Shown: positions 35,089 through 44,161 of the stretch, one piece after another
How positions within the stretch are numbered: the stretch's first letter is position 1
How the letters are laid out: each line of letters starts with the position of its first letter
From: Ignavibacteriales bacterium
GTDB lineage: Bacteria; Bacteroidota; Ignavibacteria; Ignavibacteriales; Melioribacteraceae
NCBI GenBank assembly: GCA_020061355.1
Contig: JAGUYK010000030.1
Span: forward strand, 1 to 46,408
DNA: 46,408 nucleotides
Direction: 5' to 3'
The notes under the pieces: generated by a model
The model's database searches: none
Told to the model about the DNA's origin: nothing
Seen by the model: the letters and a program-made list of their open reading frames with translations, nothing else
Program-made: the position numbers and the translations under genes

Positions 35089-36372
35089 ATGAAATTTCAT
35101 CGTTTTTTAATCATCACATTAATAGCTATCACATTAGTCGCTTGCACAAAGTCCGTTCCGGAAAAATCAGATCAGAAAAAAGTGGTACTAAAAACAGCAC
35201 GTGATTTTAATTTTAAAATGGAAATCGAAGAAAAACTTGTTAGGGTAATAAATTTCATTGCTGAAAATAAGCTTGATGGAGTTTTATTGACCCAGGTAAG
35301 AAATGTTTATTGGATGACTGCCGGTCTGGCAAACAACCAAATAGTTCTTAACAAAGATATCGGAGCCGCTTCTTTGCTAATTACAAAAGATGGAAGGAAA
35401 TATTTAGTTTGCAGCGGTGCTGAAGCTCAAAGACTGATGGATGAATCCTTACGGGAACTCGGTTACGAATTGATTAAGTTCAACTGGTATGAAGGAAATC
35501 CTGCTAAAGATGTACGTGGCGAAATCATCAAACAATTCGGAAAAATTGGAAGCGATATTGATTATCCGGGTTCAATTAATGTTGCCGGCAAATTTAAGCT
35601 TCTCCGATATTCATTAAACGATTATGAAATAATCAGATATAATTATGTTGCAATGATGTCAACTGAAGCAGTTGCAGAAGTCTGTATGAAAATAAAACCG
35701 GGGATGAATGAATTCGAAATCGAAACAATGACAGCCAATGCTTTACGCGACCGTCAAATTCTTCCAACGGTATTGTTAACCGCAGTTGATGAACGGATCT
35801 ATAACTACAGGCATGCACTTCCGGGTGGAGCTGAACTTCAGAATTATGCGATGATTAACATTTGTTCTGAAAAGTGGGGAATGCCGATCGCTGTTACAAG
35901 GTTTGTGCATTTTGGTCCAATACCTGATGAACTCAAAAATAGATTGGAAAAGACAGCAATTGTCAATGCTCATTATCAGGAATTTACCCGCCCCGGAGTT
36001 ACAGCATCAGCAATATTTGAAAAGATGAAAGAGTGGTATAAAGTAGTTGGATATGATGGGGAATGGAAGCTTCACCATCAAGGAGGAGCAATTGGATATG
36101 ACGACCGCGAATGGGTTATCTATCCGGGTATAAAGGAGGTCGTTCAGTACAACCAGGCATTTGCATGGAATCCAACAATTACCGGTGTAAAAGTTGAAGA
36201 GACAATGATTGTAACCAAAGAAGGGTTTGAAGTTGTTACAAAATCTCCGAATTGGCCGATGATAATTGTAAATCTAAACGGGAAAAAATATCCTCAGCCG
36301 TCTATAATTATACGTGATAATGAAAGCTTCGGATTAATTCAAACAAAAGATTATGAGATAAAAGTTGAATAG
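35089..36372 (+). CDS. M24-fold lipoprotein with degenerate metal site
   Basis: A 427-residue lipoprotein in the pita-bread/aminopeptidase P-like fold. The signal has a lipobox LVAC. The start is set at 35089, not 35077, because GGAG at 35078-35081 then serves as ribosome-binding site. The usual five metal ligands (Asp, Asp, His, Glu, Glu) align with N257 (INICSE), A268 (IAVTRF), H329/H330 (LHHQGG), N361 (AWNPTI) and E370 (VKVEET). Three are therefore lost, so a normal dinuclear metallopeptidase is unlikely. Creatinase has the same fold without metals, so a metal-free hydrolase or binding protein are options. It lies 35 bases after the glycosidase, suggesting co-expression. Confidence 0.78.
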   Translation: MKFHRFLIITLIAITLVACTKSVPEKSDQKKVVLKTARDFNFKMEIEEKLVRVINFIAENKLDGVLLTQVRNVYWMTAGLANNQIVLNKDIGAASLLITKDGRKYLVCSGAEAQRLMDESLRELGYELIKFNWYEGNPAKDVRGEIIKQFGKIGSDIDYPGSINVAGKFKLLRYSLNDYEIIRYNYVAMMSTEAVAEVCMKIKPGMNEFEIETMTANALRDRQILPTVLLTAVDERIYNYRHALPGGAELQNYAMINICSEKWGMPIAVTRFVHFGPIPDELKNRLEKTAIVNAHYQEFTRPGVTASAIFEKMKEWYKVVGYDGEWKLHHQGGAIGYDDREWVIYPGIKEVVQYNQAFAWNPTITGVKVEETMIVTKEGFEVVTKSPNWPMIIVNLNGKKYPQPSIIIRDNESFGLIQTKDYEIKVE

Positions 36373-36391
36373 CTATTGATAAGAAATTTTG

Positions 36392-38545
36392 CTAATCCAT
36401 ATTTGTCAGAATTTCTCGGCACTGATTGATACTATAATTCAACCAATTATACTCGATAAAATTCTGGCTTTGCGATTTTAACTTTTGCAAAGCATCATTA
36501 CGAATCTGTGCAGATTCTTTATTTAACGGATCGTAAAACAGCACTATTTCTGTTAACCGCAAAACTTTAATATATTCATTGTTAATTAACAGATCCTTCG
36601 ACATTTGATTTATTTTCTGTGCGCCCCCGGTTAACTTTACAATATTATTATAGATAACGGATATCGGCTCGCTATACATTGTGACCGGATTTTCGTCGAA
36701 CCAGCCGACATATGCTTCGTAAATACCACGTACGGACCAGGAGACTTTTCCATAAAATTCCGATATAGAACTTTTGAATTTCTCCGGGAGTTTTATTTCT
36801 TTCATCAGCGTAAAAAGATCCTTGCCGTCATTCATTCCTTCCACAGTTTTATCGTGTACGTAACAGATAGCATCTTTATAATTAATTAGTGATGATATCA
36901 CTTTTGAATTGCCAACAACCGGCTCGTCATGTCCGGGAAGAAGAATTTCAGGATTTAACTCTATAGCTACTTCAAGAGAGTTAATATATTCGAGTGCCCA
37001 GCGGGGCATTGTACCGCGGAGAGTATAAAGATTTGGAAAAGATGAGTAATAATTATCTGCAATGAATAAGGCTTTAATCTCGGGGATCCATATGATCGAG
37101 TTATCGGGTGTTTCCCCTCCGACATGAATCATTTTGAAAGTCAGGTTCCCGATCTTAGTAACGTATTCATTATCAAAAAAAGTGTTCACTTCTATTTTAC
37201 TTTCTACTTTATCGGGAAAATGGTCCGGTATTTTCAGGCCTCTTTGTTTGGCAATTCGAACTGCAGAGAATTTTGCAAACATATCCTGATATTTTATAAA
37301 ATTGATTATCCTTTTATTTGCGATGACTGGTATCTTACGATTTTTTGTCCAGTGAGAAATTCTAGGTGTATGGTCCTGATGTCCGTGAGTAATTAGTATT
37401 GCTTTAACCGGGGCCGATCCGTTAATTTTTTCGAGCCAGTTTCCGGGCGCTGAAGCCCCACCGGGATCTATAATTACATTACCTAAGGATGTCTGAATCA
37501 AATAAGTATTACATGAATTCTCGTACCGGTAAATATTTTCAGATACTTTAAATGTAGCTTGATAGTTTTTAATCAACCAGCTTCTAAACGGCTCACTTAT
37601 TTTGTATTCGTCAATCCAGTCCGGTCGCTCAACAAAAAAATTTTCATACACCAGAATATTAACATCCTCAATCCTTTTTATTTTTTTATGCTCGGGCAAT
37701 TTATCATGCTGTTGAATTGGATAAGCATAAGAATTGCTGAACCATTGAAGTTGCTCCTGGTTGGTTCTGGAACAAATCACAGCACTAAGTACAGCCTGGT
37801 GCAGAAAAACCTGGTGTTTTATATCTGAGCAATTTTGCCTCTGGAAATCTTCATCGTGTACTAGCTTTGTAAATACACTTTCCCACTTTGAAAAAATTCC
37901 AAGTTTGGGATTTACAGAGACTACCTGACAGTTAATGTAGAACCGTATCTTTTTACTATCCACAAACGACTCAATTACCGGTACTTTCGTGACATCTACG
38001 TTTGCTTCCTGATATATTCTATTCCAATAGTTATCCACCGGACTTAAATCTACTTGACCGACATTATTAAGCAGGAATACCGGACGCACAGCCACTTGTT
38101 TGTTCACTTTTAATTCAAGTTCATCCGGCTTAGTAAAAATTAAACATTCGTTATCCAGCCAAACAAGGCAGCAATCTTTCATTGACAAAAGCTTTTCGAC
38201 TTGGGCACAAGCATAAACTTTTTTAGAAAACAAATATTCTGCTGCGAGAGAATCAATTTGAAGAGGAAGTAATTCAACACGATATTTCAATAATAGATCT
38301 TTATAATTATTTGCATCTTTGTCATAGACGACATAGAAAGTGCTCCCTTTATACTGACCTCCAAATTCTCGTAAGCTTTTTAATAAAAATTCAGCAGATC
38401 TGACTTCGGCAGCATTAGAGACACAGACTACAAAAACCAATTTTGATGCTTCTGCTAAATGTGCAAGGATTGGTGTTGTGATTATAAGCAAAGAAATGAG
38501 GAGGTAAAGGACTAAATGTTTGGTTGAATATTTTCTTTTTTTCAT
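36392..38545 (-). CDS. Exported fusion of GT-A-like domain and alkylsulfatase-type MBL hydrolase
   Basis: A 717-residue protein with a signal peptide (about residues 1-32). Residues 35-330 resemble a GT-A-type family: FVVCVSNAAEVRSAEFLLKSLREFGG, then CCLVWLDNECLIF, where the DxD-like motif is D131-N-E, then FYINCQVVSVNPKLGIFSKWESVF. Residues 340-700 form an MBL domain: THGHQDH gives H387, H389, D391 and H392, with H474, D497 and H539 completing the site. NLYTLRGTMPRWALEY and AYVGWFDENP match the SdsA1/Bds1 alkylsulfatase core and dimerisation region. The SCP2-like C-terminal domain of SdsA1 is absent. The fusion is unusual; the substrate is unknown, and a nucleotide sugar is unlikely outside the cytoplasm. 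Confidence 0.72.
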   Translation of the reverse strand: MKKRKYSTKHLVLYLLISLLIITTPILAHLAEASKLVFVVCVSNAAEVRSAEFLLKSLREFGGQYKGSTFYVVYDKDANNYKDLLLKYRVELLPLQIDSLAAEYLFSKKVYACAQVEKLLSMKDCCLVWLDNECLIFTKPDELELKVNKQVAVRPVFLLNNVGQVDLSPVDNYWNRIYQEANVDVTKVPVIESFVDSKKIRFYINCQVVSVNPKLGIFSKWESVFTKLVHDEDFQRQNCSDIKHQVFLHQAVLSAVICSRTNQEQLQWFSNSYAYPIQQHDKLPEHKKIKRIEDVNILVYENFFVERPDWIDEYKISEPFRSWLIKNYQATFKVSENIYRYENSCNTYLIQTSLGNVIIDPGGASAPGNWLEKINGSAPVKAILITHGHQDHTPRISHWTKNRKIPVIANKRIINFIKYQDMFAKFSAVRIAKQRGLKIPDHFPDKVESKIEVNTFFDNEYVTKIGNLTFKMIHVGGETPDNSIIWIPEIKALFIADNYYSSFPNLYTLRGTMPRWALEYINSLEVAIELNPEILLPGHDEPVVGNSKVISSLINYKDAICYVHDKTVEGMNDGKDLFTLMKEIKLPEKFKSSISEFYGKVSWSVRGIYEAYVGWFDENPVTMYSEPISVIYNNIVKLTGGAQKINQMSKDLLINNEYIKVLRLTEIVLFYDPLNKESAQIRNDALQKLKSQSQNFIEYNWLNYSINQCREILTNMD

Positions 38546-38599
38546 AAGTCCGCCATAATAACCTGAATGATTTTTATACCTGCCGATCTCACATTCAAA

Positions 38600-39379
38600 T
38601 CAAAATGTGATTTTTTTACCAGTGCCTAATTCAATAAAGTTTTTCCCGAAGAAATCTCTGAACATCCCTATCTGTTTCTCGCCGGTGCAATGTGTAGCTC
38701 CACACTGTTCAACTCCAAGGTATTTAAATTGTTGAATAATTTCTTTAACAGCATCTGGTGAGTGCTGACTAAGATGAAAACCGCCTAACACCATATGGAT
38801 ATTTTTATTCAGCATCTCTTTCGCTTTCTTCAGAATATTAACAATCCCGGGATGAGAACAACCGGTGATGATTACAAGCCCTTTGTCGGTATCCAGTATC
38901 ATCGATTGTTCTTTGATCTGATCACCCATTTCACCAGTTAAAAATATTCCTTTATATAATTCAAGTGGTGATTTAACGCGTATTAATTCACCGTTTTTCT
39001 CTTTCACCCGATCCTCAAATTTCGTTGAAAAGGAAGCGAGAACATAAATTTTTAGGTTATCATTGGATGCAAGAATATAATTTAAGCCCGCTATATGATC
39101 ACCATGCTCGTGAGAAAATACAACTGAATTAATATCACTTATATCAATTTCGAGGCAGGTGACATTTGAAGCAAAAACGATTTCATCCCCGCCAGCATCA
39201 AAGAGTACTTTGCTACCGTTAAAACTAACAAGACAGGAAAATCCCCAGCCGCTTTTAGTATCCGGATTGTGAACGTAGTTATCGAATAATATTGTTATCT
39301 CGTTCAAATTGTTTTGTCCTCTTAAGCTGACGGCAAATATAAGCGACGTAAATAATCCTATGGTCAAAAGTGTTTTCAT
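38600..39379 (-). CDS. Exported MBL-fold hydrolase (COG1237-like)
   Basis: A 259-residue protein with signal MKTLLTIGLFTSLIFAVSLRGQ and an MBL core. VVFSHEHGDHIAGL supplies the H-x-H-x-D-H metal motif, and VIITGCSHPGIVNIL, VLGGFHL and GATHCTGE supply further ligands. This arrangement matches the group annotated as dihydropterin-ribofuranosylaminobenzene phosphate synthase-like (COG1237). Many members, especially exported ones, have other unknown roles, so that label should not be taken literally here. It lies 54 bases upstream of the GT-A/MBL fusion in the same direction. Confidence 0.82.
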   Translation of the reverse strand: MKTLLTIGLFTSLIFAVSLRGQNNLNEITILFDNYVHNPDTKSGWGFSCLVSFNGSKVLFDAGGDEIVFASNVTCLEIDISDINSVVFSHEHGDHIAGLNYILASNDNLKIYVLASFSTKFEDRVKEKNGELIRVKSPLELYKGIFLTGEMGDQIKEQSMILDTDKGLVIITGCSHPGIVNILKKAKEMLNKNIHMVLGGFHLSQHSPDAVKEIIQQFKYLGVEQCGATHCTGEKQIGMFRDFFGKNFIELGTGKKITF

Positions 39380-39470
39380 AATAATAGATCTTCATAAATA
39401 TTTGCAAATAATATTAAATAATTAATAAATATTGAATTATGTTCCTGAATGTTATTATTAATTAAAATAA

Positions 39471-39941
39471 TTATTTGGCAAAGGAAAAGTGCATCTGGGC
39501 AATAAGCCACTTGTCATTCCTTTTTTCGAGTACACCCGTCCATCTTACATTTATCCAGTTTGCAGGCTTTCCGTTCCACTCTCCATAGTCGTTAAGCAGG
39601 CATGAGAACCAGGCGACAGTTCCGCTTTCTGAAATGTTGACGCGTAAAGATTTAATTATGAAATCGATCGATTTGAATTTCGGATTCATAAAAAAGCCAT
39701 CAACCAACCTTTTAAAACTGCTATACCCCGAGATGGTGCTGTTTGAATCCGGATTGTAAATAAAAAAGCTGCTATCCTGTAAAACAGAATTGATTACCAG
39801 GTCTTTCTTTTTATCAGGAATTGCCCAACCGATGTGGGTGTAAATTGCCTGTACTACTTCCTTCTTTTCATTTTGATGGTCATTCTCGAAGAACTGACAT
39901 GAATTGATAAATACCATTATGAGTATAATTAATTTATTCAT
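39471..39941 (-). CDS. NTF2/SnoaL-like small lipoprotein
   Basis: A 156-residue lipoprotein from MNKLIILIMVFINSC, with lipidation Cys at about 15. The rest has the size and pattern of a SnoaL/DUF4440 cone fold: an alpha-helical start (VVQAIYTHIGW), a FFIYNPDSNSTISGYSSFKRLV turn, then beta strands ending WTGVLEKRNDKWLIAQMHFS. The WxxxHxHxS-like ending is typical. Such proteins bind or process small ligands; no specific function can be given. The start at 39941 overlaps the stop of the PD40 gene (ATGA) and is preferred over an ATG two codons earlier. Confidence 0.7.
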   Translation of the reverse strand: MNKLIILIMVFINSCQFFENDHQNEKKEVVQAIYTHIGWAIPDKKKDLVINSVLQDSSFFIYNPDSNSTISGYSSFKRLVDGFFMNPKFKSIDFIIKSLRVNISESGTVAWFSCLLNDYGEWNGKPANWINVRWTGVLEKRNDKWLIAQMHFSFAK

Positions 39942-40963
39942 TTCCATCCCACCGGTTTTAATTCGTTAATAAACCTTGTGCTGATCCAGTAAATATCAGA
40001 ATTACCATTCTGGGGACTATTGTGAATATTTTTTAGTTCGTCAAATGTAAGAGGGATTTTGCCCGACTCTCTTTCACTATTCAATCTTGTGGACATAAAG
40101 AAAAAATATTTTCCATCTGGGGAAACATAGGGGCTCCATTCCTGAGTTTGTGCAGTATTAATCTTATCGCCGAGATTTATCGGTGCGCTCCATTTATCAT
40201 CCGGTGTCCTGTAAACAATATAATAGTCGGTTCCGCCTTTGCTATCCGACCTTCCAAATACCGGGACAATGATAAAACTTTCATCGGGAGCTATGAAAGC
40301 ATTGTACTGCGATTGCCCGCTGTTTATTTCTTCTCCAAGCTTTTCAGGTTCGGTATATTTGCCGTTTACGAATCTCGAACGATAAATAAAATTCTTACGC
40401 GTTTGTTTGTCGTCGCGTGTGAAATAGAGGGCGCCGTCATTTGTTACAGAGGGGAAGAATTCTCCGGCATCAGTATTAACCGGAGCGCCTAAGTTATACG
40501 GTTTCCCCCATTGATCACCCTGGCGCTCCGACACCCAGATATCCTGATCATTTACAGTTTCACCATTTTCTGTATCCGGGCGATTTGATAAGAAAAATAA
40601 TTTCTTTCCATCAGGCGATAAAGCTGGCTCAAGGTTAATGTATCTAGGATCCGAAGCAAATGGCAAGGACTCGGGCAGTGTCCATTTTCCATTTATCAAC
40701 TTGGTAACAAAGATTGCTGAATAATTGTAGTTCCCGGCAGCTGAACAGAAATAAATTTCTTTTCCGTCGGCTGATATTGTAATATCACGGTTATGCATTC
40801 CATCTGAAACTATCCCCGGTGCAAATACTTTTGGCTCATCTGTCGGTGGTGACTGACCCAGGTAAGGTCCTGATAATTCTAATCCTGTTATTTGCTTTTG
40901 CTGAGCAGAAGAAATTGAAAAGTTGAGTGATAGAATTAGAAATAAACTCAAAAAAGATTTCAT
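39938..40963 (-). CDS. Exported PD40/WD40-like beta-propeller protein
   Basis: A 341-residue protein with signal MKSFLSLFLILSLNFSISSAQ. Repeated ISADGKEIYFCS, LSPDGKKLFFLSNRP, NDGALYFTRDD, APDESFIIVP and VSPDGKYFFFMS blocks are the hallmark of PD40 (TolB-like) propeller blades, giving about five to six blades. Such propellers usually bind proteins, glycans or cell-wall material in the periplasm. No catalytic motif is visible. Its stop is shared with the NTF2-like gene start, so they are translated together. Confidence 0.82.
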   Translation of the reverse strand: MKSFLSLFLILSLNFSISSAQQKQITGLELSGPYLGQSPPTDEPKVFAPGIVSDGMHNRDITISADGKEIYFCSAAGNYNYSAIFVTKLINGKWTLPESLPFASDPRYINLEPALSPDGKKLFFLSNRPDTENGETVNDQDIWVSERQGDQWGKPYNLGAPVNTDAGEFFPSVTNDGALYFTRDDKQTRKNFIYRSRFVNGKYTEPEKLGEEINSGQSQYNAFIAPDESFIIVPVFGRSDSKGGTDYYIVYRTPDDKWSAPINLGDKINTAQTQEWSPYVSPDGKYFFFMSTRLNSERESGKIPLTFDELKNIHNSPQNGNSDIYWISTRFINELKPVGWK

Positions 40964-41130
40964 ATAACCCCACGTCCTGTTTTTGGGTGATAGATATTAA
41001 TTTTAATGATTAGAAATAGTCATAAATGTTTTTCTTATTGTTTTTTATGCACCCGGCCAATCCTGGAAGAAATAACCCTTTCGTTTATTAATTTCTCCCA
41101 TTTGAGATCGACCGGGTATTTATAATTTCT

Positions 41131-42993
41131 TTAATTGATCTTATAAGCCCTGATTCTATTATCAAAAAGTGATGGAATCACTAAAAGACTTTTTCCCTTT
41201 ATGAACTCAAAATCTGCACAAAATTTCTGTGGTACTTTTGAATTAATTAATTCAGTTAATGTCCGGTCTTTAGATAAACGAAATACTCTTCCGTTATAAT
41301 CTGAAAATAATAAGTTGCCGTTGCCATCGAGTTTTATTCCATCCATTATCGATCCCGGTTCAATTTGTGCCAAGGTCGAAATTGTTTTGTCTGATAAATC
41401 GATTTGTTTTATAGACGCATCACCGCTAACACCAAGGATCAATTTCCCTTCATTGTAAAGAATTCCGTTGATGTTCTGTATTTGATCACTTTGATAAAAA
41501 TCGGTAAACACACCATTACTGAATTTAAGTATTGAATTACGCTGGGTATCGGTTAAGTATAAGTCGCCCGACTCATCTGCAGTTACATCATTCGGAAAGA
41601 GAGCGTTGGGAATAGGAAACGAGTTGACTATTTTATTTGAATCAATATTAATCTCGTGAAGATTTTTTCTGTCAACGACAAAGAGTTTATCATTTGAAAT
41701 ACACATTCCTGTTGGCTGTTTCAATCCGGAAATCCATTTCAAATTTTGAATCTCTCCGTTTAGATTTAATTTGGAAATGAATTCGTTCCCATTATTAAAA
41801 TAATTGGACACATATAGAATATCTCTCCTCGTATCGTATTGGATTGATTCCGGGTATTTGAACTTAAATGGTACTTCCCAAACTTCCGTAATTGACTTGT
41901 CTAGATAATTTGCATTAGCATCCTGAAAGATAAATCCCCATCCGCCGGAAAGTTCGGCAATACAAATAAGCAATTCATTCTTTCCTTTTTTCAGTGGTAG
42001 ATAGATATAGTCATTTAACCCTATGATTCCAAGAAAAGATGGATCTCTTTGACGGTAAGCACTATTGGCAGAAAAGATAATTTTGCCATTTACGAAAATG
42101 CTTATCATATCACTATATCCGAAGGCAAATTGTTTCATTTCATCTTTCACACACTCAATTTCAGTTTTCGCAAATATGCAATCAGCATCAGCCCCCATTC
42201 TGCTGAAATAACGTGAAATGTCTACAATTCCATTCGGCAGAGATTCAATTTTTTTCCATTGAATTTCCTTAATACCTTGCATCGAAGGTGTGTTTTCGAA
42301 ATCAATTTCGTTTGCCTTAAATACTTGAGAAATTTCCCAGTTTGTTATAAGTCCCAGAGGAATAACCGTTTTAGTAGCAGGAGGCATATTGATGTTATCA
42401 TCCAATCTAAAACTGAAGTTAGAGTAATAAGCTGTTCCGTCTACTGGACCCATCAGGCCGATCATACCACTACTAATTCCATGTTGAAGTTCGTTGATCA
42501 CAAGGGAAGGTACATTTGAATTATTAATGAATATACACACCTGAGAATCCTTAACTTCCATTTTTACATGAAACCAGGAACCATAAGGAATTTCCAATGG
42601 TGCAGTTTTACCGGATCCATTATATAACTGCCAGCTATCCACTCCGTTGAATGAAGCGACATATTGAATTGCATCTGAATAAAGTCCTGCGCGGTGTGGT
42701 CGGATATAGAATCTTTCATAATTTCTTGTGTCGTTCATCCTGAATAGAACACCTGGATATGATGTTTTTCTTTCCACTACAATGTCGACTTCAATAATAC
42801 CGTTTTGAAATTGCACATCTTTCAAATATGCGAAACCCATTAGAGCTTTCCTTCCTAAATGCTCAACAATTTTTCCGTTAACCAGAGTCCAATCCGGTGA
42901 ATCAAAGTCTATTTTCTTATCCTGAGGACGGATAACATAGGGAATTAATAAAACAGCAATAATAATTACATAAGCGGCAACAGTTTTTTTCAT
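41131..42993 (-). CDS. Exported LamG-like/NHL-propeller protein
   Basis: A 620-residue exported protein from MKKTVAAYVIIIAVLLIPYVI. Residues about 25-200 resemble a concanavalin/DUF1080-type jelly roll (GIIEVDIVVERKTSYPGVLFR, then YGSWFHVKMEV). About 250-370 contains a galactose-binding-like stretch (SIFVNGKIIFSANS, GKNELLICIAELSGGWG). About 370-620 forms an NHL/SMP-30-like propeller (ILYVSNYFN, DLYLTDTQRNSILKF, NLLFSDYNGRVFRLS). This suggests carbohydrate recognition plus a binding or lactonase-like propeller. The start at 42993 has the ideal GGTGGAG nearby; a GTG five codons earlier is less likely. A 36-residue reading frame ends one base before this start. Confidence 0.75.
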   Translation of the reverse strand: MKKTVAAYVIIIAVLLIPYVIRPQDKKIDFDSPDWTLVNGKIVEHLGRKALMGFAYLKDVQFQNGIIEVDIVVERKTSYPGVLFRMNDTRNYERFYIRPHRAGLYSDAIQYVASFNGVDSWQLYNGSGKTAPLEIPYGSWFHVKMEVKDSQVCIFINNSNVPSLVINELQHGISSGMIGLMGPVDGTAYYSNFSFRLDDNINMPPATKTVIPLGLITNWEISQVFKANEIDFENTPSMQGIKEIQWKKIESLPNGIVDISRYFSRMGADADCIFAKTEIECVKDEMKQFAFGYSDMISIFVNGKIIFSANSAYRQRDPSFLGIIGLNDYIYLPLKKGKNELLICIAELSGGWGFIFQDANANYLDKSITEVWEVPFKFKYPESIQYDTRRDILYVSNYFNNGNEFISKLNLNGEIQNLKWISGLKQPTGMCISNDKLFVVDRKNLHEINIDSNKIVNSFPIPNALFPNDVTADESGDLYLTDTQRNSILKFSNGVFTDFYQSDQIQNINGILYNEGKLILGVSGDASIKQIDLSDKTISTLAQIEPGSIMDGIKLDGNGNLLFSDYNGRVFRLSKDRTLTELINSKVPQKFCADFEFIKGKSLLVIPSLFDNRIRAYKIN

Positions 42994-42994
42994 T

Positions 42995-43105
42995 TTATAT
43001 ATCTCCACCTTTCTCGTTTTGTCCCACTTTGCTATGCCGGGTTTGGTAAGATTTTATAAACAGAATTAAGGAATGTACAATTGACAGGTAAACGAACAAT
43101 TTCAT
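42995..43105 (-). CDS. Possible 36-residue leader peptide
   Basis: A short frame starts at ATG 43105-43103 on the minus strand, seven bases after GGGGG. It encodes a peptide starting MKLFVYLSIVHSLILFIKSY with a basic/polar tail KVGQNEKGGDI. Its TAA at 42997-42995 is one base from the ATG of the NHL-propeller gene. A good ribosome site, a hydrophobic N-terminus and the near-contiguous junction suggest a translated leader that couples expression of the next gene. No homologue is recognised, and chance occurrence is possible. Confidence 0.35.
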   Translation of the reverse strand: MKLFVYLSIVHSLILFIKSYQTRHSKVGQNEKGGDI

Positions 43106-43186
43106 TTTTTCCCCCGGCTTAAATTATTCAAAGCGATTCATATTATTCAAGAAATTAATCGTGCAAATATCTTTCTCCATAATCAT

Positions 43187-44143
43187 TTATTTAATTAATA
43201 TCATTTTCCTTGTGAGATTTTGATTTCCAGTATTTAGAGTATAAAAATAAATTCCACTCGGTAAATCTCTTCCGTGAAATATTAGTGAATAATTCCCGGC
43301 TTCTAATTCTCTTTCTACTAATCTTGAAATCTCCTTACCGAGAGCATCAAAAACTATTAAACTTACATGACTGCTTTTAGGTAGCTGGTAATTTATAACT
43401 GTTTCCGGGTTGAAAGGATTAGGGAAATTCTGCATCAGTATAAAATCTGCTGGTCTTATATTTCCTTTGTCATCTAAATCGGTGGTGCCATCATCCTTAA
43501 TACACCGGATTGAATATTTCATTACTTTGAACCAATCGTATATCATGCTTGCCGAACTATTATATCCTAAATACCGTTCCCTTGCTTTGGAAGAGTTAAT
43601 CTCCGTTGAAGTCCAAAAAACTGCGTATTCATTAATAAGACTGAATTTATTTGGCGAATAGTAGGCGTCATATTCTCCAGCGGGTAAAATGGAAAGCCCG
43701 CTACTATTATCTGCATCTGTATTAGGTGATTTCCAGAGAGTGGTACCTGGATCTTTCATCTTTCCGCCGGCAACGGAAGCTCCGCCCAAGTAATTTTCTA
43801 ATTCAAGCCATTCTGCATCTGAAGGAATATGATATCCAGCCGGGGATAAACCTTGTACTTTTTCCTTATTAGAATTTCTCATTGAAGCATCCCACGTATA
43901 AAGCCTGCCATAAATACTAGCCATGGACTCATCATTATTGTAAGCAACAACTCCTGGTATTGGGACTCCGTCGGTATAGTGTAACGATTTTATGTTTTCT
44001 TTCAACCAAATTTGATTTCCAATTTTGATTGCATGATACTCGTTGCCGTCGTAGTCTTTTACGGTCTCAATGAGCTGTTGTGCTTTACAAAAAGAAATAG
44101 CTATTAGAAAAATAGCAGTAAGGTATTTTGAATATGTTTTCAT
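43187..44143 (-). CDS. FISUMP-domain protein with T9SS C-terminal sorting domain
   Basis: A 318-residue exported protein with signal MKTYSKYLTAIFLIAISFCKAQ. Residues about 24-220 match the Fibrobacter succinogenes major paralogous domain (GNEYHAIKIGNQIWLKENI, GRLYTWDA, GYHIPSDAEWLELENYLGG and MKYSIRCIKD). Residues about 235-318 form a type A Por secretion tail: NFPNPFNPETVINYQLP, then SHVSLIVFDALGKEI, GNYSLIFHGRDLPSGIYFY and a basic final strand RKMILIK. It is therefore expected to cross the outer membrane by T9SS and be anchored or released. It is the only protein in the window with such a tail. Confidence 0.88.
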   Translation of the reverse strand: MKTYSKYLTAIFLIAISFCKAQQLIETVKDYDGNEYHAIKIGNQIWLKENIKSLHYTDGVPIPGVVAYNNDESMASIYGRLYTWDASMRNSNKEKVQGLSPAGYHIPSDAEWLELENYLGGASVAGGKMKDPGTTLWKSPNTDADNSSGLSILPAGEYDAYYSPNKFSLINEYAVFWTSTEINSSKARERYLGYNSSASMIYDWFKVMKYSIRCIKDDGTTDLDDKGNIRPADFILMQNFPNPFNPETVINYQLPKSSHVSLIVFDALGKEISRLVERELEAGNYSLIFHGRDLPSGIYFYTLNTGNQNLTRKMILIK

Positions 44144-44161
44144 TTTTCTCCCATTAAAATG

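Noticed and set aside
38589-38610. Hairpin TCACATT/AATGTGA followed by a T run
   Set aside because: The T run is on the plus strand while both neighbouring genes run on the minus strand, and the stem spans the end of the MBL gene, so it is not placed as their terminator.
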